Shown here piece by piece: positions 50,258 to 62,487 of a stretch of 64,000 bases of DNA. This DNA is from Gonapodya sp. JEL0774 (lineage: Eukaryota; Monoblepharomycota; Monoblepharidomycetes; Monoblepharidales; Gonapodyaceae). The notes below the pieces were generated by a model. That model saw nothing but the letters and a program-made list of their open reading frames with translations. It searched no databases and was not told the DNA's origin. The translations under genes were made by a program, and so were the position numbers. Every line of letters begins with the position of its first letter. Position 1 is the stretch's first letter. The stretch spans positions 1 through 64,000 of the forward strand of contig JADIIX010000043.1 in NCBI GenBank assembly GCA_027604505.1. Direction: 5' to 3'.

Positions 50258-51098
50258 GCGTTTCTCTATGGGCGGAAAAGAGGGGATGTGAGGTGGTGAG
50301 ATGCAATGTGGTCCGGAGCTGCCCACACCTAAGAAACAGCTCCTCACGTGTGCTGTGTTCCACAGCTGTAGTTGCAATGGGTATCTACCAATCGAAGATG
50401 GAATTACCATACGGAACTACAATTTGTAATCATGTCCGGTTTTTTTTCATGTCGCAAAGTATTCTCGACTTTTCGTGCATGCCCAAGCGACAACCTCCTC
50501 GTTCTACCCACGTCCAACTCCCTCCTTTCGTCTGTTCTTCTTTATCCTCTTAAACTTGAACTTAAATTGGGTGCGGGCTACTGGTGACGGGCACGGGGGA
50601 GGGCATAGTTTCTAGTTACATAGCAGATGGGCCAGGCCAGGTGGGCAGAAACGCCGCGGTACATACGGTAAAGAGTCGAGATTGAGGGAGTATTTATGGG
50701 GTGCCGTGTCTGTTGTGTGTTGGCAAATGACGGGAAGACCACAGTTGTCTAACCCGATATTTGGAACAATCAAGTTATCTTCTTCTGCAAATATTCAACA
50801 CCGGTATTCCACCAATTCCGGAGTGCTCGGAGATTTTGGGACGCTCTCAGCAGATGACCAGAAACAGGCAGATTCCGCGGATCGGGTACATATACGTATG
50901 TGAGTATTGTGTTACACGGGCACACCCAGTTGAGTTTATGCCTCTCAAGCTCAAATGAGAAGCCGAATCTTGATGGAATCCTGGAACGGGACGGGGGGCA
51001 AAGAATCTATGACTACATATGGATTTCGGGGAGAGATTGCCAGCATTTACATAAAAGAGCTCCAATGCGTTTATTGGCGTCATTCCAAGCACCGAATA

Positions 51099-51296
51099 TT
51101 CTTATAAAAAGCGCTTAAATACATGTGACCGCTCACCGCCGCTCAGAGCGTTTCATTCTTGTTCGCTTGGGTTCAGATGGACTCGTTCTGCGTTCAGAGC
51201 GTTTACACACATTCGAAACGCCTTGCAATACACGCCCGTCTAAACGAGTCACGAAAGCGTTCTTATTACACATGATTTCAATCTTATAAAGCGCTT
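51099..51296. repeat. Cluster of short direct repeats
   Basis: TCAGAGCGTTT occurs at 51143-51153 and 51194-51204. Copies of CTTATAAA(AA)GCGCTT lie at about 51101-51116 and 51282-51296, bracketing the pair. Related AGCGTT motifs occur between them. Nature unknown; it may be a degenerate small element or a regulatory array. Confidence 0.55.
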
Positions 51297-51785
51297 GGAG
51301 CAAAAGCAGGACGGGACACTGAATCGCTGAGCCCGGCACTCTGTGAGGTCACATTTCCAGTTGGTAAACAATTGAACTCGAAGTTTCACAAATCACAGCT
51401 GAAGGATAATGTGACACCTGCAAATATATTTTTCACACTCTTGCCCTTACTCATTCCAATCTTGTGTGCCCCTTCTCGTCTCGGCGACTCTCGACGATTC
51501 CACGGCTCAGCTGCTCGATCCAGCGGATTTCGAGGCACCCGACACACTTTATCCATCGGTCTGTTTCAGGGCAAATGAAAACGGAAATGCGTGCTAATAT
51601 TTAAATAAATAGTGGGATTTGAGTTGTCTGGGTTTCGATTGTGTTCTTGAACATTCGAAAGCGGGTGGGCAGTGGGGCCGAGTGTGGATGACCAAACCAC
51701 AGTGGCACAGCTTGTACGGCCACAGTTGGGGGTATATCAAGGGAGAGTCCAACAGTGCAAGGCACTTACGCAACTTGAGCGACCG

Positions 51786-51806
51786 TTGATTGATTGATTG
51801 ATCGAT
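51786..51806. repeat. GATT simple repeat
   Basis: A short (TTGA)n tract lies about 90-110 bp upstream of the AN1 start codon. Confidence 0.7.
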
Positions 51807-51893
51807 TGGCAGCATCAACATCAAACCCATCACAGACACCGCAACTCACAAACACTCCAAACACTCCAAGCACTCCCTCCACTCCTCTCCCTC

Positions 51894-52742
51894 ATGTCTT
51901 CTTCCTCTTCTGAAACCCAGCATCCATCCGCCAACTCCAACGCCCCCTCTTCAACCCAACCACACTCACCCGCTCAAACCCCCTCTTCCCCTCCTCCACC
52001 TCGCGTCAAGCCCCAGAAGTGCGCTCTCCCCTCCTGCCAGAGCAAGGTCGTCAAGGTATGAAGCACCGGACTCCCCTCACTCCCCTTCCCTTCCCTTCGC
52101 TCCTCCCTCCTTTCCCCCTCGCTTCTCCTCCCTTATCACTACCTCATCTCTCTCTCTACCTTTCCTGCTTTCTAATCCGTCCTCTTCTTTCCCCCCTTCT
52201 CCCTCCCCTCCTCCTATCCCCCAGATCGTCGGCCTCTGCCGATACTGCCAATCAAACTTTTGCGGTGAGTTTTCCCACGAAACCAAAACAACGTCGTCAC
52301 GATCTCGTGTACATCTGGGTCTCTTCGTTTCCCGGCAAACGGGACGAAAACATGTGTGTCGAGCGTGGTGGGTCACGCGGAACCTGGGTGGGGCTGTGGC
52401 AGGATGCTCTGTGGCCACGTGACCCGGCCCGCACAACACACTCCCCACCCCTGCAGAAAACGCACAGAATCACTTACAGTGGACCCACAAACCATCACAC
52501 ACACCCTGGACACCCTCGGACCACTGTCCGATCGCACATCCCATCCCCCGTGACTTTGCCCTATCCACCACTGACACGCATTCCTCACCCTCTCCCTCAC
52601 CCTCACCCTCCCACCCTCTCCAGCCACCCACCGCCTCCCCGAACTTCACATGTGCGCCAACCTCGACTCGTGCCGCGCCGCGGCCCACACCAGGTTGGGA
52701 GAGAAGTTGATGAGGGAGAAGACGGTCGGAGTCAAGGTGTGA
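51894..52742 (+). CDS. AN1-type zinc-finger protein
   Basis: This small protein has one AN1 zinc finger, a domain seen in stress-response and proteasome/Cdc48-linked proteins such as yeast Tmc1. Exons: 51894-52055, 52225-52264 and 52624-52742, giving 106 aa. The first 36 residues are Ser/Pro/Gln-rich. The finger follows with ligands CALPSC, CRYCQSNFC, THRLPELHMC and SC, the C-x2-4-C-x9-12-C-x1-2-C-x4-C-x2-H-x5-H-x-C pattern of AN1. The tail AAAHTRLGEKLMREKTVGVKV resembles the ends of fungal AN1 proteins, supporting the stop at 52740-52742, though a GTGTGA at the stop codon could also be a donor. Intron 2 is 359 nt. Confidence 0.85.
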
Positions 52743-54817
52743 AGGGGTGAGAGGGTGCGCGCGCGGCCGGGTTAAGGCGGTTGGTGTGGGGGTGGGTGGT
52801 GGCGTGGGTTCGTGAGCGACGGATCTGAGTTGGTGGACTGGTGGGGGATACCAGGTTGGGGACTTTGGACCAGCCAGGACGCCCAAAGAGACGTGTGACA
52901 TGCACCGCCACAAAGGACTCCCAGCTTTTCATCCCCCGCGCCAGCCACCCCGGGACACGACACTCGCCCTTCCTTGTCCACCTCCACCTTGCACCGTTGT
53001 GGTTCGTTTTCCACTCCGTTTTGTCCCTCCTCGCTCCTCGCACCTACCTCCCCCACACCCGGCAACCGGTACTTGTCGGCGTACCTAGAATCGCTCGTAC
53101 ACTGCACTCTGCTCCACCCCCGCTTTCACCCGCCTCCACAATCGCCCTTTCTTTGCTCCTCCCCCTACCATACCTCCGCTCCCCGCTCCCCAGTCCCCAG
53201 ATTCCGGCGCTCTTTCCGTATCCCTCGAACCGAAACCGAGACACATCGCGAGTAGGGAGGGGGGAGGGTAGGGGAAGTGTTGGACGTTGGATCGTGACAC
53301 CGCGTACTGCGTACTGATCCCTCGGTGCAGATTTAGATGGACGTTTGTTGCCGGTGTGTACGGGACAGGACGTGTGTGGTCGCGAAAGAGGACTTTTCTG
53401 ACGCCAGCGTTATCGTAGTACTGTAGATAGAACACATTTTTTGTTTCTTTTTTTTTTGTTGGTTTGGATTGGATTGGATTGGATTGGATTGTTTGTTTGG
53501 TTGCGTTCAAAATGGTATCATTTTCCCTGGGCCAAAAGCTGTTCGTTCCTTGTTCCTGACCTGGTCTGTCGATGTGGTGGAGGTTTGAGCCTGGAATGCG
53601 GTGGTGTCTTCCGCGTGCGTGCGCATCAGTTGACACGCACATCCTCCATAGTCCGCCGGCAAACAGAGCAAGCAGCACCTGAGATCTGAATCTCGCATCG
53701 AGGCGTGTGTGCGTAACTTTCGATATTGTTCTTTATTATTATTATTTTTTCTATTTCTTTTCGGTTGTTGCGGGTGGGTCCAGAACTCTTCCGTCCGCCC
53801 ACATCTCCTGCTTTTTGCGAAAGATACTCAAATCATTTGAGCGTCTCGGTTCATATGCCCCTATGTATTTCGCGTGAGTGGAGAACATATTTGGGGTGCA
53901 AGCAGCAATCGCTGCGCGCTGAGCATACTTGGAGACGCCACAAAGGCATGTCAGAGCTCAAAAATCCCCACTCCACCGTTATAACACATGGGTGAAAAGG
54001 GATGCCCAAGGAATCGTTCGCCATGTCATGTTTTGTCAGCCCAGAACAGTAGTGTGATCGACTCATCGCGAAAGCGGACTCTCTGATGAGCGAGGCCGCT
54101 GGATAACACTTATCCACATACGTATATATATATAAATATATAATCAAACTATTGGAACTGAGACGCGCTCGTTCGAAGAAATAAGCTTTCGGCGTCATCA
54201 AAAGCCTCTCTTGATGGACGGCGGGCCGGGGTCACACAGTTTGCAACTGGTGCGGCGAATGCAGGGCGGGTCTCAATGGTGTGAAGTGCCGGTCACACTA
54301 CAAGTATGAAGGGGATGGTCACTCAAGACTTTGCATTTAATATGGGGACAATTTGATTTGGGTGGGGGCAAGAGGATGGCGGATGCGATGATTGATCTTT
54401 GGGAACAACCCTGAACTGGTGGGCACCGTCCGTAAGAAATGGAGCGTGTGGGCTTAGAGAGATACTTAACTAACGCAAGAAGAAACTAATAAAAGTTTAT
54501 TGGAATGTCGGGCATTGATGTCATAGTTAAGAAAAGGCAAAGATTATTTTCATGTTCGGTGGCGGTGGCGTTTCGAGTACGGGGGCAAAGCCCCCTGTGG
54601 AGTTCAGGCTGCCCATTTTCAAGCAGACCAGGGCAATTTTCCTATTTGAGAGAGGCCGGAACTCTCGCATCGCCCATCGAAAGAACCCAAAGCATCAACT
54701 CTGCGCATCTGCGTCTTTTGCTTTTTACTCTTCCTCTTTCCTCCCGCCCCTCTGGCTCCGCCGATCCTCTTGCTTAAATTCATGTCCACAGCCCCAGACC
54801 GACCTGCACACCGTAAA
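52743..54817. other. Gene-poor interval, 2.1 kb
   Basis: No supported gene. It holds a poly-T tract followed by GGATT tandem repeats (53444-53491), an AT-dinucleotide-rich patch (54120-54143) and the promoter of the GH26-like gene. Open frames here show no family signal. Confidence 0.5.
53464..53491. repeat. GGATT pentanucleotide microsatellite
   Basis: About five tandem copies of GGATT follow a poly-T run in non-coding sequence. Confidence 0.8.
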
Positions 54818-56752
54818 ATGGCCTGCGCTGCCCGTCTCTCCCTCGCTTCTGCCCTTGTTGCTCTCTTCTCCCTCGCCGTCATCGCTCCGGCTCCCACCCT
54901 TGCCCAGACGACCAACCCCGTCCCGGCCCCGACACTGCCCTGGCTCGGAGCCTCACTCGACTGGAACAATGACAGTCCGCTCAGCTTTTCAAGTCGTATT
55001 GGGCGATCTAGTTTACTCTACATGTGGTTCATGGCTGTTCCGATCGAGGACGGTGCTTTTGAATACCTCAAGACCAAAATCCTCAGGGAACCGTTCCCCG
55101 CGAATGGCACACTGGTGGTGACTATGGAGCCAGTCGCTGGGTTAAGTGTAGTTACGGATGCGGAGGTTGTCAATATTGTCAAGACTTGCAAAACTTTGAA
55201 CGATGCAGGCATTTCGGTGCTCCTCCGGTGAGCCCTCCTTGCGACACATCAGATATGTTTCCATCCGTTCTCACATATACGCTCTATTCGTTTCTGAATC
55301 CTGTGGGATTCTCATCGTGCTTTTCCTCTCTCGCAGATGGGCACACGAGATGAACGGCGACTGTGGGTCTCTGTACGCATTTTTCAAATTATTCATATAA
55401 AAATCATCATCCCCTCTGTACAATGCTTTCGCTTTATAGGGTACAGATGGGGTATCCAACCTGCTCTTTACCGTCAGGTCTTCCAAACAGTCGCGACGTG
55501 AGTTCCATGTCTCCGACCCCAAGCTCGAAGTCGCTCTGACTTTTCGACACATGCTCCCCACCTGCCAGTGCCGTGCACGCTGGTGCCCCTAAAACCGCCA
55601 TGCTTTGGTCTCCCAACATTGGTGTGACATACCCCTACGCGGCCAATTCGTCTGCGGTCCCTGGAACCGCTGATTTCCTCGAACTCGACACGAACAAGGA
55701 CGGTGTTGTTGACGTGAACGATGACCCGTACGGACCTTTCTGGCCAGGTGACCAATACGTCGACTGGGTTGGAATGAGTTTGTGTGAGTTTTGGGGAGTC
55801 TGTGGACGGGCTATTTTGTTGGATCGGATCACTGAACTGTTGGCACATGATTCGGTCCCTCGTTTCCTCCGCTCCTCAGACTGGACTGGAAGCCCCTTTG
55901 GCCAGAACACGATCCCTTTCGAAAATGATTTCTCAAACTCTATCAGGGGTAAGGATCCACAGACGGGTGTCAAGATATCCACCCCAGACTTCTACGAAGT
56001 CTACTCGGTCGGAAAGAACAAGCCGTTCATTATCACTGAAACTGGTGCCATGCACGTTGATGGCAGGACGGGGTATGTGGATGAGTTGTCATTGCATCTT
56101 TGTTCTGCTCTCACGACCCCATCTTCCTAGACCTGATGAATTGACCATCAAACGTGCTTGGTGGCAGCAAACCATTACCGCCCCTGCTTTGACCGAGTTC
56201 CCCATGATGAAGGGTATGCTTTTGTACGAGGTCACGGTCATTGCTCCTCGCGAGTTCAACACGAGCGTCAACATCTCTTACGCTTACACGAGGAACTCCA
56301 CCATTCGAGATCCATTCGTGCTTGATTTGCCGTACGATTCGTATACATTCGGACCGTAAGTAGTGGAGATTCTGTGAACTAAGGGGGAACGTGCTGGATT
56401 CTCATCACGTGCAACCACACCATTTTCCTTCATCGCAACTCTCAGTGCAACCGCGTTCACCGGTTACTCTATCGACACTACGCCCATCGCCATGACTGGG
56501 ACACTCATCACTGGCAAAGTTACTCAGGTCCAAGCTGGGGCTGCTGGATCTACTGGATCTGCCACAAGATCTACAACTGCTGGTGCCAAGTCAACCAGCA
56601 CTGCCAGTTCTACCGTTGGCGGCGTTATGGGATCATCATCAGGGACAAGTACAAAGACTGGTGGCGCTGGATGGGTCGGAGAGTGGGATTCCAGGAGGTG
56701 GGCCGTTGCGGCAGTGGCTGCGTTGGTGGGGTTGGCCGCCGTCGTGGCTTGA
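54818..56752 (+). CDS. GH26-like glycoside hydrolase, secreted and probably GPI-anchored
   Basis: This is a secreted beta-glycanase-like (beta/alpha)8 enzyme, clan GH-A, closest to GH26 (mannanases and related glucanases). Seven exons: 54818-55227, 55337-55362, 55440-55497, 55569-55783, 55880-56072, 56131-56355 and 56446-56752, giving 477 aa. The start at 54818 gives a clean signal peptide (LALSVAL-type: ARLSLASALVALFSLAVIA). The acid/base site is Glu141 in RWAHEMNGDWYRWG; the nucleophile candidate is Glu290 in PFIITETGA. Between them, residues 205-216 (DTNKDGVVDVND) form a perfect EF-hand/dockerin-like calcium loop. The C-terminus is Ser/Thr/Gly-rich (about 400-455) and ends in a hydrophobic tail (AAVAALVGLAAVVA), as in GPI-anchored wall proteins. 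The role may be cell-wall remodelling or polysaccharide digestion; the substrate cannot be told. Confidence 0.8.
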
Positions 56753-57195
56753 ATGCCTTGAATAGTACTTTATACCGGCTGAAGCTGGGTCACTTATGTG
56801 TTGAGGGATTTCGCACGGTTGCTTGCCTTTGAATGCATGATGCTTCACGTGTCCACTCTTGATTCGCAAATATATATTTACCTTTCAAACAATGAACCTG
56901 TATCAGAGAGTCATGTGAACAGGATTTAAGGTAGTGTTCCCTTGAGTGGATGGAAACACGATAGGAACAACCACAGCCGGTGGTGGACAATGGGTTGTGA
57001 CAACAACTTCACCCGAACTTTGCCCACTAGAAACAGCAAATTCTCTCTCCCTGGTAGCTTGCCCATTAGAAACAGCAAATAAAAATGTCTCTCTCGAAGA
57101 TATATCAGCTGTAAGAGGGCAACCGTGCAATTGTTCGTATTCATTCTGCTCAACTATGACGCTGGCAGATGCGTCTCAATAGCCAATTAGCGCAG
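56753..57195. other. Convergent 3' region
   Basis: This interval lies between the ends of the GH26-like gene (+) and the ZCCHC17-like gene (-). Related 17-nt stretches (TAGAAACAGCAAAT / TTAGAAACAGCAAAT) appear at about 57027-57041 and 57066-57080. No gene was seen. Confidence 0.45.
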
Positions 57196-58554
57196 TCACC
57201 TGCGATATCGTTCCCTACTGTAACTTCGACCACCATTCCTCGGAGAACTGCTTCGTGACCTTTCCCTCTCACGGCGGTCGCGAGTGTCCCTCACACGATC
57301 TCTACTTCTGTTTCTATAGTTCACTGTTTCCCTAACAGCATCCCGCCCGTTCCTATTGGTGGGTGGAGACGCTCTCCGCTTAACTTCTCGATAAGGTGAA
57401 GCTGAACGTTCTCGACGACTTCTGTCGTCGCGGTGATCACGAGAGGATGAATGCCATCGCTCAGCAGAGTCTGATCGAGGTTTTGGGGGTGCTTCCACCC
57501 AACCGTATTCGTCATCATCCATATCGTCCCGATCCTTCTTCCCATCCTCCCGACGGCGATTTTTGCGTTCCTCTTTCGCTTTCTCCTTCCGTTCCTGCTT
57601 TTCTTTATCCTTTCTTTCCTTTTTCTCCCTTTTTTCTCTTTTCCGCTCTTCCTTGTTCTGCTGTCCAGATTCACGACGCGCACTCTCCCATCTAGCGTCA
57701 GTTTCGGGGTCCTCGTCCTCGACCAGATCCCACCTCTGGACCACTAGCTTCAATGTGTCGGTGCTGCTTTGTGCCTTCTTGGGACCAGTTGCCTCCTTGG
57801 ACTCTTCGTCACTGTGCTCGTCTTCACTGTTGCCTCCCTCTTCTACGATCCTCCACTTGTCCTGGGCACCTTCTTTGACAATGTCCTCCACCTTTCCGCG
57901 TTTCATTTGGGCAAAACACTCAGTTGGGAGGTGACCCCGGCCTCCGCAACGGCGGCATTCAATGTCATATGTAAGTCTTATTTCCGGGCGCCTCTCAGCG
58001 TAGCTTCCGGACACATCCTTCCCCCGACCTTTCAAATCCTGTTTCAACTGGACGTTGTTGGGGTCCCGATCTTCTCCCGTGGCTGAAGTCGGGAAGGAGT
58101 TTCAACTGGTGTAATAGAAGATGCGAGATTGCAGTAGGACAGCTCACTCTGATCCGCATATTTCAAGCTCAGGGAGATCTTCGGGCGACCTTGATCGTCC
58201 GGATCCAGCGAGATGACTTTCACCCAAACTCTATCTGAGGTAGCGTGAGAGTTTCAGAATATGTACGTTCAAAAAGTCGTCGAACCCAGACTGACCACCA
58301 GTATCGACCACTCCTTTCGCGGTATCCGTCTTGTATTTGGATAATTGGGATTTGTGAACCAGTCCTTGTCTAGCGAATCCATGAATGGCGACGAAACAGC
58401 CGTAGTCTTCAACTCTAACAACATCACCCGGTAGGATCTCGTAGAGAACAGGGAGCAGTTCCGTCTTCCCTTCTCCACCTCGAGGGGCAGTAGAAAAGTC
58501 CCTTTCACGATCCCGACGTTCGTACTCCGCTGCGCGATCGGGGTTACGAGACAT
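57196..58554 (-). CDS. S1/CCHC zinc-knuckle RNA-binding protein (ZCCHC17-like)
   Basis: This probable nuclear or nucleolar RNA-binding protein resembles ZCCHC17 (pNO40), linked in animals to ribosome biogenesis and splicing. Exons: 58554-58296, 58234-58148 and 58082-57196, giving 410 aa. An S1 domain occupies residues about 30-115 (YEILPGDVVRVEDYGCFVAI, GLVHKSQLSKY, DRVWVKVISLDPDDQGRPKI, SLSLKYADQ). The TGEDRDPNN motif typical of the family follows. A single CCHC knuckle lies at Cys158-Cys161-His166-Cys171 (CRRCGGRGHLPTEC). The rest is acidic, then a long Lys/Glu/Arg-rich helix, and an Arg/Ser-rich tail (RSRSSSPRNGG, YSRERYRR). The first donor is GTCAGT; using it removes an out-of-frame extension. 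Confidence 0.88.
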
Positions 58555-58759
58555 TGGAACCGACTGGAGGTTTCATCGACCAGTGGTCCCCCACGCCAGG
58601 TCCTGATTCATTGACTTCTCGTTCAATTATCCGTTTTTGTAATTAGTTATAGTCAGTCACATTCTTCATCAAACTCTTCATCAAATCGCCCTTTCTATCA
58701 GTTTCAATCCTTGTTTCATACAAACAGAAGATAGTATTCGGCCTTTTACCACATGTACC

Positions 58760-59795
58760 TCAGTAGTTGGAAGTTGTTGCAACTCTGACTGCGGCATCGG
58801 TGAGCTGTTTCTGAAGTTCCTCCTGTGACGGAAGACTGCCAATGTCATCGTTGATATCCCTCGAGCGGTCGGCATAAAGCTGCTGACAAATACTGAAAAA
58901 ATAACTCTATGATTAAGAAATGTCAGGAAGGGCGAAAGCCAAGTGGAAACACACCGAGAAACTTCGAAAGCCGCCATCGCAGCGATGAGTTTGTGCGCCC
59001 TATTTGCATTCACGAACGATCTGCAGTAAATCGAGAAGTTTACCCCCGCACATTTCAAATTCTCACCATTGTGAGTTGGAAGCCGGGAGCCCTTGCTGCT
59101 GGCGTCTCTTTTCGTACTCCTTCATTGCCCACCAACCCACTCCAGCCTTAGACCAGTTATGTGCTTATCAATCATTCTCAATTCATCAATAAGTCAAAAA
59201 GAATGGTACCTACCGAGACGATGTTGATCAAGGTGGAAGACTTGTACTGCTTAGCATCTCCGACGGCCCGCGAGGTGGTAGTTCCACCATCTTCAGAATG
59301 AAGGGTTCAGTATATGACCATATGGAGAAAACAAAGACAGACGCTTACAAACAACAGCAAAGGCTTCCTCGGGGGTGAGGTTGGGAGGGGGAGCGCGGGC
59401 TTGACCCCCATAGGTTAAGTGAAGACCCGCGTCGTGTGATGGAACCTCATGTTGTCCACCATCCTCCGCATCGAGATAATCTATGTAGGTCAAAATAGAA
59501 TTTGCTTGATGAATTTCATCGAAATGCTCAGCGAAAACTTACTAGTCTGGGCGTCTTCATTGAGAGATTGAGCACGTGCATGGCGGGAGAGCACGCGACC
59601 GGGACAAGGATGTTCCAAGTTTAGGTGCGACCAGCACGTACAATAAGCAGTGCCAAAATCATCAAAATGGAAGAGTAGTGGGAATGGGAGAACGAGGGAT
59701 TCAGCAAACCGCGGGTTGAATGAAGCCGAAGGCCAATCTCGGACAACGCGAAAACACAATGGATCCCGGCTGAGCAGGTCCTGACGCGGATCCAT
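58760..59795 (-). CDS. CipC-like protein (DUF3759-like)
   Basis: This looks like a fungal CipC/DUF3759-type protein, a family induced by stress and secondary-metabolism conditions, of unknown biochemical role. Six exons: 59795-59543, 59480-59349, 59290-59214, 59146-59067, 58999-58955 and 58892-58760, giving 239 aa. The family-like core is SSTLINIVSKAGVGWWAMK, YEKRRQQQGLPASNSQ, then AHKLIAAMAAFEVSRI, which parallels the H-x-L-I-A-G-A ... A-K-E-I-L-A-G-x-x-G-A-E-V-D-R pattern of that family. The C-terminal 35 residues are hydrophilic and helical. Exon 1 is uncertain: it has no similarity and contains a GTACGT that could be a donor, so the true N-terminus may lie elsewhere. Exons 4-6 each needed a choice among acceptors; the choices given are the ones that keep the family pattern. 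Confidence 0.58.
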
Positions 59796-60027
59796 GGAAA
59801 CCTACAAGACATGGACGATGAGAATTATTGGACTTCGAGTGTTAGAGTCAAACTGAGATGTAAATGAATTGCACGACCCTGAGGCTTCCTGAAGTGAATT
59901 TTAGCTTTGGCCCCGGACCATACATATTACAGAAGTACAAAGGCATCAACAGGCATTATGTATAAAATGAAATCCACCCACACAACCGTAATGAGGAAGG
60001 TTATTATTGCCGTAGCTTTCTCCGTTA

Positions 60028-62025
60028 TTACAACTCCTCGTTGGGCTGTTTCTTCGTCCCGGATATATCCTGACTCATCAAGTTAATAAAATCAAAACCA
60101 ACCTCGGCTGCCGCAAGTGTGGTTTGCTCCGATTGTGGTGTGCTTTCATCAAAATGACTATATGTGAGAGAGCATACCTCACCGCAAAGAGATAGGCTTA
60201 GATACTCACTCGTACGGCGGGGAGACTTCCACCACGTCAGCACCAATGACTCTGAGCCGGCCCTTCAGTCCCCTCAATATAGCTCTCAGCTCACGTGTTG
60301 TCCAGCCTCCGACCTCAGGGGTACCCGTGCCTGTGAAGATAAAACCTGGTTGAGTTCATCATCTTTCAAAGCGAGAAACAAAATTCGCTGCTTACCTGGC
60401 GCAAAGGCCGGATCCAACACATCGATGTCGAGGGAGATGTACACCAGGGGTGGCTCGGCAGTGGCTTTGCCTCCAGAGACCACCTCAACAATCCTATCTA
60501 TCACCCCCTTGACGCCAAGCTGGTCAATGTCGGCAGCATGAATTCTCTTGAATCCAACTGCGTCGTCCGTGGCATAGTCACCCATATCCACGAGCTTGCC
60601 TCGAAGCCCAACATGAAGGTTGAGACCGTCCGCGGGAATAAGCCCTTCGTTGACAGCATGCCACAAAGGGGTACCGTGATTCAGTCCGAGCATTGGTGAG
60701 CCTGGAACAGATGGGTAGGGATTCGTGGGAGAGGTCTTCGCGTCACCACCCGTGTCCGACCCGCCCAGCGCGGCAGGTTCCCAAGTGTCTGCCGATTCAG
60801 TATCAGAGAATCGCTTACGAGATTGCAAAATAACGGAAAATATCGTGAGCTCACCGATATGACTGTCAAAGTGAATGACTATTCACGGAGTGGGAATGTA
60901 ATTCACATATGAGTATCCTCAAAACTTCGCTACCGCGACAAAATAGAGAAATGCACCATGGAACGTCTTCCCATGTATTTTGTTGAGAACGCGCAATATT
61001 GGGAGCACGATTGTGTGGTCGCCTCCAAGGGTAAGGATTCGCGGGTGGCCCTGTCAATCACGACACCTGACTTTAGTTCAGCGCACAATGGTTACGATGT
61101 GAGACACGGAGCGTGATTTACAAACGTACTTTGGTCCACTTAGGGCTCGCCTCTGGATCTGCTGTCTTTCGTCCAGCGACCTCAGTCAAGTACGCCTCCA
61201 TCTGTGCAATTGCCACTGCGTTATCAGAATACGCCGTGGGTATATCACCGCAATCTACGATTGTGGCCCATCTCCTCAATGGATTATCGTCGATAATAGG
61301 ATCGTGGGCCTACGTAAATTTATGCGTGTGAAGGATCAGTTCCAATTGATGAGAATTGGTGGGTTGTTGAGAGAGAAAAGGGAGGGGAGGAAGTAAGGAA
61401 ATGGATGAGTATATTATCAAAATAGTCAGTATTTCGAAGATGGCAGAAAACCGACAAACTGTGCCGACAACCGCATGCTCGCTGCCCGAATGCCACGAGG
61501 TCCAAAGCGTGCGCCGGGACGGTACGTGACAGAGGTGTCTAGGCAAAATTAAACCTATTGTTAGCGAAAAGCGTGGATGTGCTGAAGCTGAATTGCGTTT
61601 CATAGGGGAACGCAATTCTGAATTATTGCGGAGCACAAACCACCTGACTTACCAAACGGAATCCCCACGACTGCAATATCAAACTTCGGATAAAGAAGTC
61701 TTTCAATGACCTTTGCTGCATCTAGCTTTATTCCATCCTTCTCCACAACCTTTTGAGACTGTGAACCGCGACTCCCAACCACTCTGCCAAGTTCTATGAG
61801 AGTTTCTGAATCCACATCTTTCGCCAGTGATTTGAAGCACGATTTCACATATGGCGTGTGCGCAAAAGTGGCAACACCCGCAAACTCAAGCATGGGACGC
61901 TCGAGCTCTGGGAACAGCGGGTGAGTTGGATCATCCAAGGCACCAACAGGCAGAGAGTTTGCGGGAGCCGCGGCGAGAGCCGCCAAAGCCAAAGAGGCGA
62001 CTAAAATGCGAAGCGGAGTTGGCAT
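60028..62025 (-). CDS. Agmatinase-like ureohydrolase with signal peptide
   Basis: This is an arginase/agmatinase-superfamily manganese enzyme that hydrolyses a guanidino group to release urea. Eight exons: 62025-61653, 61538-61456, 61309-61130, 61050-60957, 60878-60855, 60788-60396, 60330-60210 and 60157-60028, giving 465 aa. Metal ligands are all present: His in [12 protein letters not shown], the D-x-H-x-D of IHFDSHIDTW, and both Asp of [14 protein letters not shown]. Other marks are [41 protein letters not shown] and [15 protein letters not shown]. The N-terminus has a signal-like hydrophobic stretch ([18 protein letters not shown]), so the enzyme may be secretory or vacuolar. The donor at 61455 is GTCGGT, a weak site chosen by phase. 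The true substrate may be agmatine or another guanidino compound. Confidence 0.88.
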
Positions 62026-62487
62026 CCGTAGCAATGAAAACGAATGTTTATTTTTCGTACAAACTGATCCGCGTTTCGATCATCGTGCTGGGGCCGCCCT
62101 CAAACACCTCCACCTCTCCACGCACTGCTTGCAATATGTGAGACTCAGTCTAGCACTCGGTCTTCAAAGGCGAGCGTTCGCTTGGACTGAGAGTAGTTGA
62201 TGAAGCTCTTTACGCGGGTCCTAGTCCCAAATCATGACCTAAATATGTTTCAGACAGACAGAGATGAAAAGAAAATATTTAGTTTGTCAATGGGTTGTGG
62301 GAGAGCTTTAACATTCTTGAGCGTTTTGCGAAGAGTCTTCGAAAGTGGCAGGCCCCATTTGAGCCGATTCCGATCCAATACGTGCACCTGCCGGATCGTC
62401 TTTCCGCTTTTTAAGGAACAGAGTCACCTGCGCGGAAAAGACATATCTGCCATCATTTTCTGAAACGCGTGGGCTTTGCAATCGACC
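62026..62487. promoter_or_regulatory. Divergent promoter between agmatinase-like and Nudix genes
   Basis: These 462 bp separate two divergent start codons. No gene was seen. Confidence 0.45.

Larger units (their letters stand above)
50258..51893. other. Intergenic region with short repeats
   Basis: No supported gene. It contains the F-box gene promoter at the left, a cluster of AGCGTTT/AGCGCTT repeats at 51065-51296, and a run of GATT repeats near 51786-51806, just before the AN1 gene. Confidence 0.5.

Noticed and set aside
54120-54145. AT-dinucleotide tract considered as an origin or TATA box
   Set aside because: Simple low-complexity sequence more than 600 bp from the next start codon; no other origin features.
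59000-59070. In-frame stop at an exon junction of the CipC-like gene
   Set aside because: The stop appears only if the first CAG acceptor is used; the next acceptor (TAG) gives a Trp codon and the family pattern.
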